A stretch of DNA of 64,000 nt from Anaeromassilibacillus sp001305115 (GTDB lineage: Bacteria; Bacillota; Clostridia; Oscillospirales; Acutalibacteraceae), in contig AP031437.1 in assembly GCA_042854365.1 (NCBI GenBank), positions 186,001 through 250,000 on the forward strand. The letters run 5' to 3'. The stretch's first letter is position 1. Each line of letters opens with the position of its first letter. The translations under genes were made by a program, and so were the position numbers. The notes beneath the pieces were generated by a model. It searched no databases. It saw only the letters and a list, made by a program, of their open reading frames with translations, and was not told the DNA's origin. This document shows positions 26,501 through 38,200 of the stretch, one piece after another.

Positions 26501-29454
26501 ACATTGGAGAGGGGCCGGACAATTACCAGGGGTACTTTGTAGGAATCGGCCGATTGGATGTCAAGAATTTGCCGGAAACCGGTGAGGCATACAATGGCCC
26601 TGGTGTAATGATTGGCTATGCGGACGGCGCATGGCATGATTTGAAACCGATCCGCGCAGACATTCAGCCCGGTGAGACCTATCGATTAAAAGTTGTCGTA
26701 TATGGGAATCAATTTGCCGTTTATCTAAACGATGAATTGCTTACTACCTTTGAAGATGATCGTTTTGCAAATGGTACCATCGGTCTGCGTTCCTATAATG
26801 AGGCGTTTACCGTGTATAATACAACGGTTCGCCCGGTGGAAGAGGATGATCTCACCGTATTTGAAACAGGCGAAGAAGGTCCCTCTGATTGGCCGCCCTA
26901 TGTAGAGGCCAACTTGGTGGACGATTTCTCCAACATGGAGGAATCAAATGCACGATGGACGAAGGTGGGCGATGCTGACCGTATTCAGATTGAAGATGGA
27001 AAGATGAGCCTGGGTTCCAGCACGGATATCAAAGCGACAGCGGGCGACGACACTTGGAGTGACTTTGCCTATGAAGTGAACCTCAAACTGCTGGATGGTG
27101 GTGGAAATTCGGGAATCATTTTCCGTACAACAAATGAAGGTCCTGGTGCAGACAATTATTACGGGTACTATTTTGGCATCAGCGGAACCAATTTCGAAAT
27201 TGGAAAGGCGAGCAACGGATGGACCAGTTTGCGAAATGAAAACTATGAACTGGATACCAGCATTCCACATACCTTAAAGGTTTTGGTTCACCACGACCGA
27301 ATGTTGTTCTATATCGATGACAAACAGGTAGCCAACTTGACCGATACTACGCACCAAACCGGAAAAATTGGTCTGCGCGGATACAACCGCGCGTTTGAAG
27401 TAAACCATGTGACGGTTCGTCCTCTGACGGACAAAGAGATCGAGGAATTAGAAACGCAGACAGTAGAAGTCAAAGAAGTAACAGCGGATTCTTCCTATAA
27501 CGTCGTTCGTGTAAATTATCCCAAGACTTCCAATGCGACCAGCTTTAAGGCGCTGGTAGGTACGGAATCCGGAGTATATACAGATGAGTTTGTAGATTTC
27601 TTCTTTAATGGCTATAAGGGGTCCGGCATTTTCTCAGCAGACAAAACAGCCTTTTCCGTCCCGGAAAACGGCACTTACTATGTCAAATTCATGGGAATGA
27701 ATGGAACAACGCCGGTAATGACCTCGGAAGAGATTGTGATTACTACAAATGATCGGGCAGATACAGCGGATGACTGTGAGAAGCTAGCAGAAATTCTGGC
27801 GCAGGCCAAGGCAACGGATACCACAAACTTCACACAAGCCAGTTTGGAACGCCTGGAACGTGCCATCGCGGATGCAGAAGCGCTTCCGGAAGATGCCAGC
27901 CAGATGGCGATAGGAGTTGCAAAGAATATCCTCTATGCAGCGATGACCACGCCGAACTCGGAGGATATTCCCGACGAACCGGTGATTCCGAGCGAACATA
28001 CCCTGACGGTAAGCTACCCGACGACGGTGAAGCTGTCGATCGATGGGGAAGAGCAGACGATTGCAAACCTGATCGGCGCATATAAAGACGTCGTAATGGC
28101 AAACACGAATCTCGACCTGACCTTTGAGCCGAGAGTCGAAGGAAGAGAGATCGCAGGCGTGACAGTCAATGGCGAGCCTGTAGAGGCGTTTGATGCCAAT
28201 GAGTATGTATACAGCCTGGCAATGCCGAATGCAGACACCACGATTGAACTGGGCTTCACGATCGTGGATAAGGAAAATCTGCGCGAAGTGATCACAATCG
28301 CAGAGAGCGAGAGCGTGAAAGCGCAGGTAGAGGCGGCAGTCCCGTCGGTACAGAAGAAGTACGAGAATGCGTTGCAGGCAGCGAAAGCGATCGAAGAAAA
28401 GAAGACCGCAAGCCAGGACGAGATCAACAACGCGATGTTTGAGCTGATCGAGGCATTGCAGTATCTGAGCTTTGCAGCAGGGGACAAGAGCCAGCTGGAA
28501 ATCCCGATGGAGATTGCAGAGAGCATCAATCGAGAGAACTTCACGCCGGAGAGCGTACAGGCGCTTGACGACGCCTACAAGGCGGCAGAGGACCTGATGG
28601 ATGACGAGGAAGTACTGGAAGCAGACATCCAGGCAGCGGCAGAAGCGCTGTATGAAGCGCTTGACAACCTGGTCTTCCGTGCAGATAGGACGGATCTGGA
28701 AGCTTTGGTAGCAGAAGGCAAGAAAATTGTAGAAAATGCTTCGAAGTACATCCAGGATGAAACATGGGCTACCTTTAAAACCATCCTGGGCGATGCAGAA
28801 ACTCTGTTGGAAAATGACAATGCAACCCAGGAGGCAGTGGACGAGAAGGCCGAAGAACTGCTCAATGCGATTACAGCACTGCGTATGATCCCGAACAAGG
28901 ACGCTTTGAAAGACCTGATTGGAAAAGCAGAGGCAGTGAACACCAGCAAGTACACAGCAAAGAGCGTGGCAGCGATGCAGAAGGCATTGAGCAACGCAAA
29001 GGTTGTGTTGAACAATGAGGCAGCGACCGAAGAAGAGGTCAAGAGTGCAGTAGAAGCACTGGAAGCAAGCATCCAGAACCTGGAGACAAAGACGACGACA
29101 GCGAAGAAGAGCGGCTCCACATCGAGAAATGTAAGCAACACATATGGAGCAGCGGGTGTGGTTTCTGCAAGCCAGAGTGCAGCGGCAAGTGTGCGCAGCG
29201 ATGCGGCAAATGCCATCACGCTGAACAGAGGAAGCATGTACACCTTCAAGATGACCGTGGTCAATGGAAATGGACTGGTGCCGAGCTTCACAGTGGGCAA
29301 TGGAAGCGTTCTGAAGACGCAGTTTGTGTCCCAGATCGGCAATGACTACTACTACAGAGTTTATGCAGTTGGCACACCGGGTCAGAGCACAGGCGTTTAC
29401 ACCACCCTTCCGGGCCAGAATGCAAAACTACATTGCACGGTAACCATTGGCTGA
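23599..29454 (+). CDS. Secreted GH127-type beta-L-arabinofuranosidase-like enzyme with LamG-like and FIVAR domains
   Basis: This is a 1951-residue exported protein with a signal peptide ending near LPAAAA. Residues 30-640 form the DUF1680/GH127 (alpha/alpha)6 barrel plus beta domain. The cysteine-zinc active site of characterised GH127 enzymes is matched: E324 and C326 in SETCG, and C406-C407 in FDCCFANC. The spacing resembles the Glu/Cys and Cys-Cys ligands of Bifidobacterium HypBA1, where a cysteine is the nucleophile. After the barrel come a fibronectin-like domain (about 800-880), two LamG/DUF1080-like domains (894-1077 and 1107-1277), another fibronectin-like domain, a single FIVAR-like repeat (1390-1450) and the shared module (1465-1951). 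Likely role: removal of L-arabinofuranose or a related sugar from plant glycans or glycoproteins. Related families (GH146 and other DUF1680 proteins) cannot be excluded. Confidence 0.9.
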   Translation: MKRTGTLWRRIAACVLSVSLLCSVALPAAAAEEPTRRGNVNYLANQGELMETPLIQLPLGAVKARGWLENQLLLQRDNLTGNMSLFNDYNEETSAWLGAPNGENWERGPYYLRGLVALAYTLDDDGLKAEAQKWIDWSIENQRDDGYFGPANENSWWSRMPVLMAIRDYYEATEAAGTPDERVIPFMEKYFRYQASELPHRPLSNWADARGGDNIDSVFWLYNHVYDPANPEASAWLLDLGELLLQQTTNWEDQYNNTTVRQHVVNTSQGMKTPPVYYQYDQSEKYRTALRNGIFNMSLDHGRIDGLPNSDEAARDNRSTRGSETCGIVEGLLSTEIAQKILGEAWLGDRIEQLAYNALPAAYTPDLSGHTYYVLQNQVMATLGNHEFDCDHGDSSAFGAPLGFDCCFANCHMGWPKFVQNMWMATADNGLALVAYGPNRVTAKVADGKTATFVQETNYPFEDAVHLSYSGETAEFELKLRIPEWCDAPEVSVNGEEQEGVVTGEYYTIQRDWQAGDEIDLNFPSEIETSTWYNDSIAVEKGPLIYGLKIEEDWRTYDSNDARELKVEHQEQSPLREVFPASRWNYGLIVDEDDPASSFTIEKLDEVPLQPFSTENAPIVLKAKGQIIPEWQLDGNIAGPQPFGPTPYDESLVEDIELIPYGCGRLRITHFPKIGEAQETVVRTAERDAEIVKDNGVTYQEFDNVIVPAANNYTLHVRGNGVGSVVINGKYTQEIDLSTGSATITDLKNLLSGGFRFDAEQYNNIRFTDGVTVDEIEVVPVERSITEIQINSTRRSGDSIKLVTNLDPQETPYRVVYGTESGVYTHTVRGFSSNTATLTGLDTDETYYVKVIAPIMGQEVESAEMAFEPASECGLKPNPNVPTAVYNGFNSLNYMEQDWKLYDPNGKVSLRASADGSKTEIRFEKDPDVKAVLNLADADKWVDFVAEAELSVDLANNNNCGLILRGTNIGEGPDNYQGYFVGIGRLDVKNLPETGEAYNGPGVMIGYADGAWHDLKPIRADIQPGETYRLKVVVYGNQFAVYLNDELLTTFEDDRFANGTIGLRSYNEAFTVYNTTVRPVEEDDLTVFETGEEGPSDWPPYVEANLVDDFSNMEESNARWTKVGDADRIQIEDGKMSLGSSTDIKATAGDDTWSDFAYEVNLKLLDGGGNSGIIFRTTNEGPGADNYYGYYFGISGTNFEIGKASNGWTSLRNENYELDTSIPHTLKVLVHHDRMLFYIDDKQVANLTDTTHQTGKIGLRGYNRAFEVNHVTVRPLTDKEIEELETQTVEVKEVTADSSYNVVRVNYPKTSNATSFKALVGTESGVYTDEFVDFFFNGYKGSGIFSADKTAFSVPENGTYYVKFMGMNGTTPVMTSEEIVITTNDRADTADDCEKLAEILAQAKATDTTNFTQASLERLERAIADAEALPEDASQMAIGVAKNILYAAMTTPNSEDIPDEPVIPSEHTLTVSYPTTVKLSIDGEEQTIANLIGAYKDVVMANTNLDLTFEPRVEGREIAGVTVNGEPVEAFDANEYVYSLAMPNADTTIELGFTIVDKENLREVITIAESESVKAQVEAAVPSVQKKYENALQAAKAIEEKKTASQDEINNAMFELIEALQYLSFAAGDKSQLEIPMEIAESINRENFTPESVQALDDAYKAAEDLMDDEEVLEADIQAAAEALYEALDNLVFRADRTDLEALVAEGKKIVENASKYIQDETWATFKTILGDAETLLENDNATQEAVDEKAEELLNAITALRMIPNKDALKDLIGKAEAVNTSKYTAKSVAAMQKALSNAKVVLNNEAATEEEVKSAVEALEASIQNLETKTTTAKKSGSTSRNVSNTYGAAGVVSASQSAAASVRSDAANAITLNRGSMYTFKMTVVNGNGLVPSFTVGNGSVLKTQFVSQIGNDYYYRVYAVGTPGQSTGVYTTLPGQNAKLHCTVTIG

Positions 29455-30044
29455 ACGCCGGGCAATTTGTGTAAGGTATAAACGTGTACATATTCGATCA
29501 AACACCCGGCAGCCGATAGCAGAAAGCTTGCGTAGGGGACGCCGCAGGCGCGGAAGACGCTGTGCGTCCACCGTGCCAGAGCACAGGCGTTTACGCGACA
29601 CGGCCGGGTCAGGATGCGAAACTGCATTGCACGGTAACCATTGGCTGAACGCCGGGAAATTTGTGTAAGGTATAAACGTGTACTATTCGATCAAGTACCC
29701 GGCAGCCGATAACAGAAAGCTTACGTAGGAAACGCCGTAGGCGCGGAAGACGCTGTGCGTCCACAGGAGCATGGCCCAGCCATCCTTGGCGGACATCTTA
29801 GTAAATTGAGCGAAGGGAGTCCCTTTCGCAAAGAGCAGAATCCCCGCTCCGGGAAACCGGGGCGGGGGTTTACTGTGTTGAGACTTTGTGTACTTGGGAT
29901 GTAAGCGAAAGATAAAATGTATGAGGATTTCCAAAAGGAAGCAAAAGATTGCAGGCCGAAAGGCGCTGTGGTCCACCGTGCCAGAGCACAGGCGGTTACA
30001 CCACCCTGCCGGGTCAGGATGTGAAACTACATTGCATGATAATG
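29455..30044 (+). repeat. Type B 3'-tail repeat array after GH127 (two units)
   Basis: Gene stop at 29452-29454, next matching stop at 29646-29648 (194 bp). The second unit is interrupted by copy 3 of the 195-bp hairpin element and ends in a decayed tail at about 30044. The first array copy has the D allele (CAGGATGCG) whereas the gene ends with the N allele. Confidence 0.88.
29764..29957 (+). repeat. 195-bp nested hairpin element, copy 3
   Basis: Inserted at the same point of the unit as copies 1 and 2. Its hairpin arm is the same wobble variant as copy 2. Confidence 0.8.
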
Positions 30045-30248
30045 GAAGTATAAGAGTTCGTAAGAGCAAAAAAGAATATGGGATGTCTCAGATCGGTATA
30101 TCGGCAAGATAGAAGCAGACACTTCCAAAAGTGCAATACTTCGAACCGGTAACTTTCCCAGTGTGTATGTATATCATTCGGTCTGTTTCTTATAAGAGAA
30201 ATAAGAGGCCGGACAAGTAGGATATAGGCAGAGACGTTCCACCGATAT

Positions 30249-30305
30249 GGCCCAGCAGGTGGTTTCCAAATGTAAACGCGGAAATCTCTGCTGGGCCATA
30301 TTTTT
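30249..30305 (+). terminator. CCCAGCAGG-family terminator after GH127
   Basis: GGCCCAGCAG (30249-30258) pairs with CTGCTGGGCC (30288-30297), then ATATTTTT. The flanking tail (30045-30370) is a near copy of 12756-13075. Confidence 0.82.
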
Positions 30306-30404
30306 ACAAGGTCTGGGTACAAATCCGACTATTGTACAGTTGGAGATACAGGAGGCAATGCTCGAGCATACGATTATACGATGCAAACTTTTCCGGAAAT
30401 CCAC

Positions 30405-31697
30405 TCATAAATCGATGTCCGGCCCTACATCATACATGGAATTTAAAACCGACCAGTTTTGTGGGAACTCCCGCATGAGATTCCAATATCCTACGCCTTT
30501 GAGTCCATACTCCTTTGGAAGCAAGAGTTTTGCACGAATACTGCGTGCATCCTCAAACCACACCTCATGTGCTTGCCCCTGTGCATCCATATAAGAAAAC
30601 CAGGGGGATTGCGCTGTCTCATCGTATTGGATGGTTGCCCCAGTCCGAACAGCCAACTGAACGGCCTCCACATTGGAAATCGATCGCGCTTTGGTCGAAC
30701 CCTTTACATAGGGCAAGGGCCAGTCGTAACCATAGTTTGGAATCCCCAAAAGTATCTTGTTGGAGTCGATTTGTGTCACCGCATAGTCCAAGACACGGCG
30801 CACATTTTGAATAGGGGCTACTGCCATCGGCGGACCATAAGCATACCCCCATTCATATGTCATGACCAATGCAGCGTTGGCGGCCCACCCCATACCGGCA
30901 TAGTCATGTCCTTCATATAGAGTTCCCTGTTGATCGCTGGAGCTCTTGGGGGCCAATGCGACAAAAACCACATATCCCATGGGGTTTAAGGCTGTGGACA
31001 ATTCCCGCACAAAATGGACATAGGTTTCCGTATCCTGCGGCAAAACATATTCAAAATCCAGGTCGACCCCGCGATAGCCCTTTAGCTCAATCATCCGGGA
31101 GATTTCCTGAACGAGCATCTGCCGTGCCGTCGGATTATTGAACACCTGACTGGCAAGTAGATTGCTAAACTGTCCGTTCTGGTCCATAGCGGTCAGCAAA
31201 AGCAAGGGAGACACTCCATACGGCTGTATGGTAGAAAGCACTGCTTGATCGTTGAGATTGATAAGACGACCAGCCGGGGTAATCCCATAAGAGAAGATCG
31301 TCAAATAGGTGAGAAATGGAGCAATCTGCCTCAACAGCGATTGTCGAATGGAGGGATAAGTATATCCATTGACTACGAGCTTCCCCATAGCAGGGGCTGG
31401 ATAGCGGATTACTACGGTTTGCCCCGGATAAAAAAGAGTGGGGTTTTCAGCAATGGAAGGATTATTGCGCAAAAGCTGTAAGAGAGAGACGTTATATACG
31501 CGCGATAGATAAGAGAGCGTTTCACCGGGCGCGACAGTATGTACTTGTTCTGGGAATAGAATGGCCAATGCTTCTCCCAGCGCCAGTGAAAATGGTTCCT
31601 GTAGCCCGTTATTCGCTACAATCTGGCTGACAGGGACACCATACTCCTGTGCAATGGAATACACCGTCTCGCCTGCCTCTACAATGTGAATGACCAT
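30405..31697 (-). CDS. LysM-LysM-GH18 protein, spore cortex-lytic or germination type (SleL/YaaH-like)
   Basis: A 430-residue protein whose start is set by AGGAGGG eight bases before the ATG. Two LysM domains (about res 2-48 and 52-98) precede a GH18 barrel. The catalytic motif is GVDLDFEYV, with E216 as the probable acid. The size and the N-terminal double LysM match Bacillus SleL/YaaH, an N-acetylglucosaminidase that degrades cortex muropeptides during germination. There is no signal peptide, as expected for a protein delivered to the spore coat from the mother cell. It lies between the GH127 and GH84 genes on the opposite strand. No sigma-E, sigma-K or sigma-G promoter could be assigned with confidence. 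Confidence 0.88.
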   Translation of the reverse strand: MVIHIVEAGETVYSIAQEYGVPVSQIVANNGLQEPFSLALGEALAILFPEQVHTVAPGETLSYLSRVYNVSLLQLLRNNPSIAENPTLFYPGQTVVIRYPAPAMGKLVVNGYTYPSIRQSLLRQIAPFLTYLTIFSYGITPAGRLINLNDQAVLSTIQPYGVSPLLLLTAMDQNGQFSNLLASQVFNNPTARQMLVQEISRMIELKGYRGVDLDFEYVLPQDTETYVHFVRELSTALNPMGYVVFVALAPKSSSDQQGTLYEGHDYAGMGWAANAALVMTYEWGYAYGPPMAVAPIQNVRRVLDYAVTQIDSNKILLGIPNYGYDWPLPYVKGSTKARSISNVEAVQLAVRTGATIQYDETAQSPWFSYMDAQGQAHEVWFEDARSIRAKLLLPKEYGLKGVGYWNLMREFPQNWSVLNSMYDVGPDIDL

Positions 31698-32061
31698 CCG
31701 TTTTCCCTCCTATAGGATTCCTCCAACCTTTCAACAGGGTATGCAGGGATTACCATTGATATGAGTGTAAAGAAATAATCGAGTCAGAATATACAAATAA
31801 TGGATTTTTTTTGCACAATTACAGATTCACACAAATAATTTATGAATAAAAATACGGAAAACTTGGAATGAATTATAGATTTATACAACATAATTAAAAA
31901 GCCTACAGCTACAGAACAAATTATTCAAAGGCAGAATCAGTGATTATTGAATAAGAAAGCAAAAAGATTAAACCGATTTTTTGGATTTTTTCTAAAAAGC
32001 GTAGTGGAGAAAATTCCCAAAGTTTTGATATGATAATCTGTTATGCAATATTTCTAAAAAA
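31698..32061. other. AT-rich divergent intergenic region
   Basis: Lies between the minus-strand GH18 gene and the plus-strand GH84 gene. Very AT-rich, with no reading frame or repeat recognised. Confidence 0.5.
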
Positions 32062-32090
32062 TTGACTTTAAAACGAAACAAAAATATAAT
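32062..32090 (+). promoter_or_regulatory. Sigma-A promoter of the GH84 gene
   Basis: TTGACT (32062-32067), 17-base spacer, TATAAT (32085-32090). The leader is about 110 bases. This is the best promoter match in the window. Confidence 0.8.
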
Positions 32091-32206
32091 ATGAATGCAT
32101 TATATCCTATAAATTCTGTGCTTTTTCAGAAAAGGAGGGGAGAATTTACAAATCTTTCAGATGGGAAGCCCGTATAAAAACCGTTTGGAAAGAAGGAGAT
32201 GTACGA

Positions 32207-35200
32207 ATGAAAAAGAATGGCAGCAGGCTGCTGTCCATGCTCTTGGCGTTTACCCTGCTCTTTAGCAGCCTGAGTTCCGCTGCTTTTGCAGCAGCAAAGG
32301 AGGAAGCAGTCAACTTTGCCCGCAGTGCAACAGTAACTGCTTCCAGCGTCGAGCCAAACACCACCTTGACCGCCAATAAGGCGATCGATGGAATCGTAGA
32401 CCGCGATACGACGCCAAAATCCAATCAGTCCCGCTGGGCTGCGGACAAATCCGATACGCAGGAGGCCCGCTGGCTCCAGCTCGATTTCGGCGAAGAAAAA
32501 ACGTTTAATAAGGCAGTTCTTGAATGGGAACGCCTGAACATCGACAGCTACAGCCTGCAAATTTCGGATGATGCAACGGATTGGGAAACGGTCTATTCCT
32601 CGGACTCCCGCATTACCGAGTTGCAGGAGACCATCCTGTTTGAAGACGCCAAAACGGCACGCTATTTCCGCGTCTATGTTGACGGGTATTCCGCCAACGG
32701 AACCGGAGAAACCAACGTCAATTGGGCTTCTGTCTCTTTGTTTGAAGTGGAAGTTTGGGGCGTTGGTGAAGAACCTGATCCAGGCGAACCCGGTGAACAG
32801 CCGGCCAACGGCACGAATTTGGCGCTGAATAAGACTGTGTCCGCCAGCGGTACAGAGTCCGGGACAAGCTACTATCCGCAGAATGCAGTCGACGGCGATA
32901 TGGGGACCCGCTGGTCGCACGACGGCCTGCGTGCGAATCCGCCTAAATGGTTGCAAGTAGACCTGGGGCAGGTTATGACCTTCCGCCAGTTTAAGATCTT
33001 CTGGGAGGCCGCATATGCATCCGGCTACCAGATCCAAGTTTCGGATAATGGTGTTGATTACACCGATGCATATGCCACCACAGACGGCCAGGGGCGCAAC
33101 GAAGTCATCACCTTGGATGCACCGGTGACAGGCCGGTATGTCCGCCTGTATTGCACCCAGGCCCCGGCGGATACCTGGGATGGCGTTTCGATTTATGAGT
33201 TCGAGATCTACAATTTTACCGATGAAGAGATGGTGGATAGCGCCATCGAGGACATCACAGTTCCATCGGTTGTCAACCATGACTTTACCGTACCGGTGGC
33301 AAACGACGAAGGTGTACAGATCTCTTGGACCTGTGACAGCGATCTCCTGGCGATCGATGCAGAGACCGGCAAGGTCACTGTAACAGCGCCGGAGGAGAGC
33401 ACGGACGTCACATTGACCGCGACGGTTGTCTTTGGTGCTTGTTCCAAACAAGTCTCCTTTACTGCCAACGTGCGCAGCGAGGCCGACCGTCAGGTAGAAT
33501 ACCAGGTATACCCGGTTCCGCAGAAGATGACATTGAGCGACAGCAATATGACCATCTCGCAAGAGGTCAATGTCGTTATGGAATCTGGGATCAGTGAAGT
33601 GACCAAAGCGCGTTTGGAAGAGGTGCTCACAGAAGCTGGTCTGACCTACAGCTACAGCGACGCCGCTGTAGAAGGAAAGACCAACGTGTTCATCGGTATC
33701 AACGGTTCCGGTGAAGCGGCAGATACATACGCAACCGCCAATAACGTTCCACGCGACGTCTTTACCGAAGGCGAGAATAAGTTCGATATGGAACTTGTTC
33801 AATTGGATGCCAGCAACAACGTCCTGCTGTTGGGCAGAGATGACGATGCAGCGTTCTATTCCATCGCAACCCTGGAGCAGGTGCTCACACAGTCCATGGG
33901 CGGGAAGTATACCACTGTCCTGTTTGAGGACTACGCAAACAAGCAGTACCGCGGCATGGTCGAAGGATTCTACGGTTATCCGTGGAGTGTAGAGGCCCGT
34001 CTCGATTGGTTTGAGTTTGCCAAGAAGTACAAGATGAACATCTTTGTCTATGGACCAAAGGGCGATCCGTATCACTTGGGCCTGTGGGACGAGGAATATC
34101 CCACAACGGTTACCGAGGATGAGAGAAAACGCGGCGTCTTGACACAGGATGACATCCGTGCGTTGACAAAGGAATCCAAAAAGTGCAACATCGACTTCGT
34201 ATGGGTTGCTCACCCTGCTATGCAGAGAAGGCTCGATATGAGCAGCAATGCGACGGTCGATCAGGAAATCACCAACCGCTTGATGCCGAAGTTCGACAGC
34301 CTGTATGAACTCGGCGTGCGCGAGTTCGGTATTTTTATGGACGATATTACCATCGGCGAAGGCCTGCAACAGAAGTACACGCAGCCGTATCTGATCGATC
34401 AGGTACAAAAGCGTCTGTATGCGACCTACAACACGCCGGAGGCAAAAGAAGAGGACAAGGTGAAGCCGCTCTTCTACACCCCGACTTGGTATACTTATGG
34501 TTTGGGTTATGCTGATATGCAGAACCAGTGTATGGAAGCATTTAAACAGTCCAATGTACATGAAGATGTTGTAATCTGCTTCACTGGTGACGCCGTGTGC
34601 GGCCCGATCAACAACAGCTCTTGTGAGAATTTTGCCACCCGTACCGGCCGCAAGCCGTGTATCTGGTGGAACTATCCGGTAAACGATTATTCGGATGCGC
34701 AGCTCTTTACAGACCGTATCGATGCAAACTTCTCTGTCAGCACCGATACCACCGAGTGCGTAGGTGTTTTGTCCAACCCCATGAACCAGGCAGAAGCCTC
34801 CCGAATCGCCTTCTTTGGCGTGGCGGACTTTGCTTGGAATACCGCAAACTTTGATTCTCAGCAGAACTGGGAAGATTGTTTCCCGTATTTGGCAACCGAA
34901 GGAATCGGCGATGTGTCCCAGGAAGAACTCGCGGCCGCTTATAAGGTTGTTGCGAAGAATATTGTGACCACGCCGGAATCCAAGGATATGCAGGAACTCT
35001 ATACGAAGTTCCAGGCCGAATATCCGTTGGGTGATATGACTACGGCGACCAAGATGAAGGATGTCTTCCATGAGTTGAACGATGCAATTGCCATTATGCG
35101 CCTCATGCAGAATTGTGGCAACGCGGAGTACGAGCGCCTGTACACGGAGATCGAGGGCAACCTCAATAAGCTCTCCGACATGGCGACTGTGATTGAGGAC

Positions 35201-38200
35201 AGCCTCACCGTATTGTTGACGGACGACGAGACCGTGGCATGGGAAGCCTACAATGCTGCAAGCCAGATTAAGAACACCGAACTTTCCAACAGCAACAACC
35301 CACGTTATGTTGTGCATGCTCTGGAAGGCGCCGGCACCGATTTCAGCTATGCAGATTATCAGGCAGATCCTTCTAAGACATACATGAAGCCCTTTGTCAA
35401 TACAGTCTTTGATCTGGCAACGAATAAGATTTCCAATGTGGAGCCGGTTGCGACCGTCCCGCAGCTGTTCACCAACATTCCGGAGGCGGCCTTCGCCGTC
35501 GAGGATGCCGGCAGCTCTGTGACGATCAATGGGCTACAGGATGTTGCCCTTCAGAGCAATGAGTATATTGGCATTATCTTTAACAAGATTCGCACATTGA
35601 CCGGGTTTACCGCGCCAGAGGCGGAAGGCTTGACCGTGGAATACTCGATGGACGGAAAGACCTGGACGGCTTATACCGGCGAAGGAGAGCCAGAGGCGGC
35701 CTTTGTCCGCGTAAAGAACAACACGCGCGAGACGATTGCACTTGGCGTAGATGCGTTGACGTGGGCGCTGAAACCCATTGCAGAATTTGCTGGCGCCTCC
35801 TGCAGTGTGGAACTGTATCAGCCTGCTAACTATCCGTTGAGCAACCTGACAGACGGCGATTATAGCACCAAGATCTGGACCAACGGTGCGCAGAATGAGG
35901 GCCAGACGGTTACACTGGAATATACCGATCTGATCAATGTCAATGCAGTCAAGCTGGTGTTTGGCGATGGCGACCGTGCAAAGGGAGCCGTTGTAGAAAT
36001 TTCCGCAGACAACCTTAACTGGACCGAAATCGGTTCCTTTACCGAGACGGATCTGACAGCGAACGGCAATGCCTACAGCTGTAATGGCAACGGGCAGCCG
36101 GCCAAATATGTGCGCATGCGTCTGACAGAGAGCAGCACCCAGTGGTTGCAGCTCTATGAATTTGAAGTCAATAAGGGCGAAGTTCTCGGTGGCGCAATTC
36201 CAGTCGCTGTGACCAACGATGGCAAAGACGCAGGCGTCGTATGTGATCGCAATGTTTCCACTTCCTTTACCGCTACCGATGCGGGATATGTGGAGTATAA
36301 ACTGATTCATGGACAGAAGGTTGATGAAATCTCCGTCCTGTTCCAGGCAGAAGAAGCAGCAACCGGAGCCAATCCAACGGTTGAAATTCTGGCCGGGGAC
36401 GAATGGGTCAAGGTCGGAGAGCTCGATGAGAATCCGGCAAAATTCGATGTATCCACCTACATGAATGTGACGGCTGTAAGAGTCTCCTGGAATGCGGAGA
36501 ACATTCCGACCCTTATGGAAATTGTTGAAAAAGGCGAGGCATATGCGGAGCCGAACCGCGTGGCCCTGTATGAGACCATTGCGGCGGCAGAAGACCTTTC
36601 TGAGGACGACTACACCGAAGAAGAGTGGGTAAACATCCAAGACGCACTGGCAGCCGCAAAGGCAGCTCTTAACGGTGAGAGCACGCAGGAAGCTGTTGAC
36701 ACAGTGGAGACGGAACTGAGAGAGGCGATTGGAAAGATTGAACCCACAGCGCATACGCTGACCCTGAAGTTCACCACCAATGCAATGCTGCTGGGCGACA
36801 ACGTCGAGTTGGCAAACCTGACGGGTACGTATACAGAAGAGTTGCTTCCGAAGGAAGCTTATGCATTCCACTTTGCACCGCGTGTGGCGGGCCGTGAATT
36901 TGCAGCGATCACCGTGGACAATGAATCGGTTCCGTTTGACGATGAGACCGATACAGAGTCCTATGTCTGTGAAGGCATCATGGGCTCCACAGACAAGACC
37001 ATCACGGTTTCCTTTGTAGTAGTGGACAAACAGATTCTGAACCAGGTCATCGACATTGCAGAGGAACTTATGGCAAGCGAGGAATTCGAAGCAGCGATCC
37101 CGAAGGTCCAGAAGGCGATTCAGGATGCATTTGATGCAGCGGTTGCCGTTGCAGACGATAAGACTGCGATTCAGACCGAGATCAACGACGCATGGAGCAA
37201 CTTGCTCGACAAGTTGCAGCTATTGTCCTTTGAAAAGGGCGACAAGACGCTTTTGGGCGAACTCCTGGAGCAAGTAAGCCAGATTCAGGGCGATGGCTAC
37301 ACAGAGTCCTCTTGGAAAGATTTTGTGGATGCCCGCGACAACGCTCAGACTGTCTATGACGATCCCAATGCGATGGACAAGGAAATCCAGGAAGCCTATG
37401 ATGCTTTGAAGCAGGCTATTGAGGGTCTGACCTTCGCAGGAGACTTAGGCCAATTAAAAGACCTCGTAGATCAGGCACATGAAATCGAGAAAAATCTCGA
37501 TAAGTATCTGGATCTCGACAAGGACGACTTCAAGACTTTCCGCGAAGCATTGGCAAAGGCAGAGGACGTTTTGACGATGACCACACCGGAGCAGGATGTC
37601 ATCGATCAGGCGGCGAGAGATCTGACGGATGCAATGCTTGCAATGCGTCTGATTCCAGATAGCGATGCGTTGAAGGACCTCCTCAACAAAGCGCAAACGG
37701 TTGACCGTGGCCAGTATACAAGCGCGAGCTTGTCCAGGCTGGATAACGAAATCGAGAAGGCAAAGACGGTTTTGAGCGTAGAGAACGCGACGCAGGAGCA
37801 GCTCAATGAGGCATATACGGATCTGTACCAGGCTTTGAATGCGCTTGAAAAGAAGAATGATTCCAAGAAGTCGTCGAGCAGCAGCTCCTCCTACAATTGG
37901 AATCTCTATGGGCCGGCTGGCATTGTCGCAACGAATGCTACCGCTACGGCAATTGCACCGTATGTTGTCTCCGATACCACTGTTAACTTTACGGTAAACA
38001 GAGGAACCGCCTATTGCTTCAAGATGACTGTGATGAACAGCAATACTTTGATCCCGAACTTCACAGTTGGCAATGGAGACGTGTTGAAGACCCAGTATGT
38101 GACCCGCATTGGCAACGATTTCTACTATCGTGTATGGGCGATTGGCACGCCTGGACAGAGTGCAGGTGTTTACACCTCGCTGCCGGGCCAAAATGCTGTC

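Noticed and set aside
30480..31560. Plus-strand frames opposite the GH18 gene
   Set aside because: Shadows of the LysM-GH18 protein without family features.
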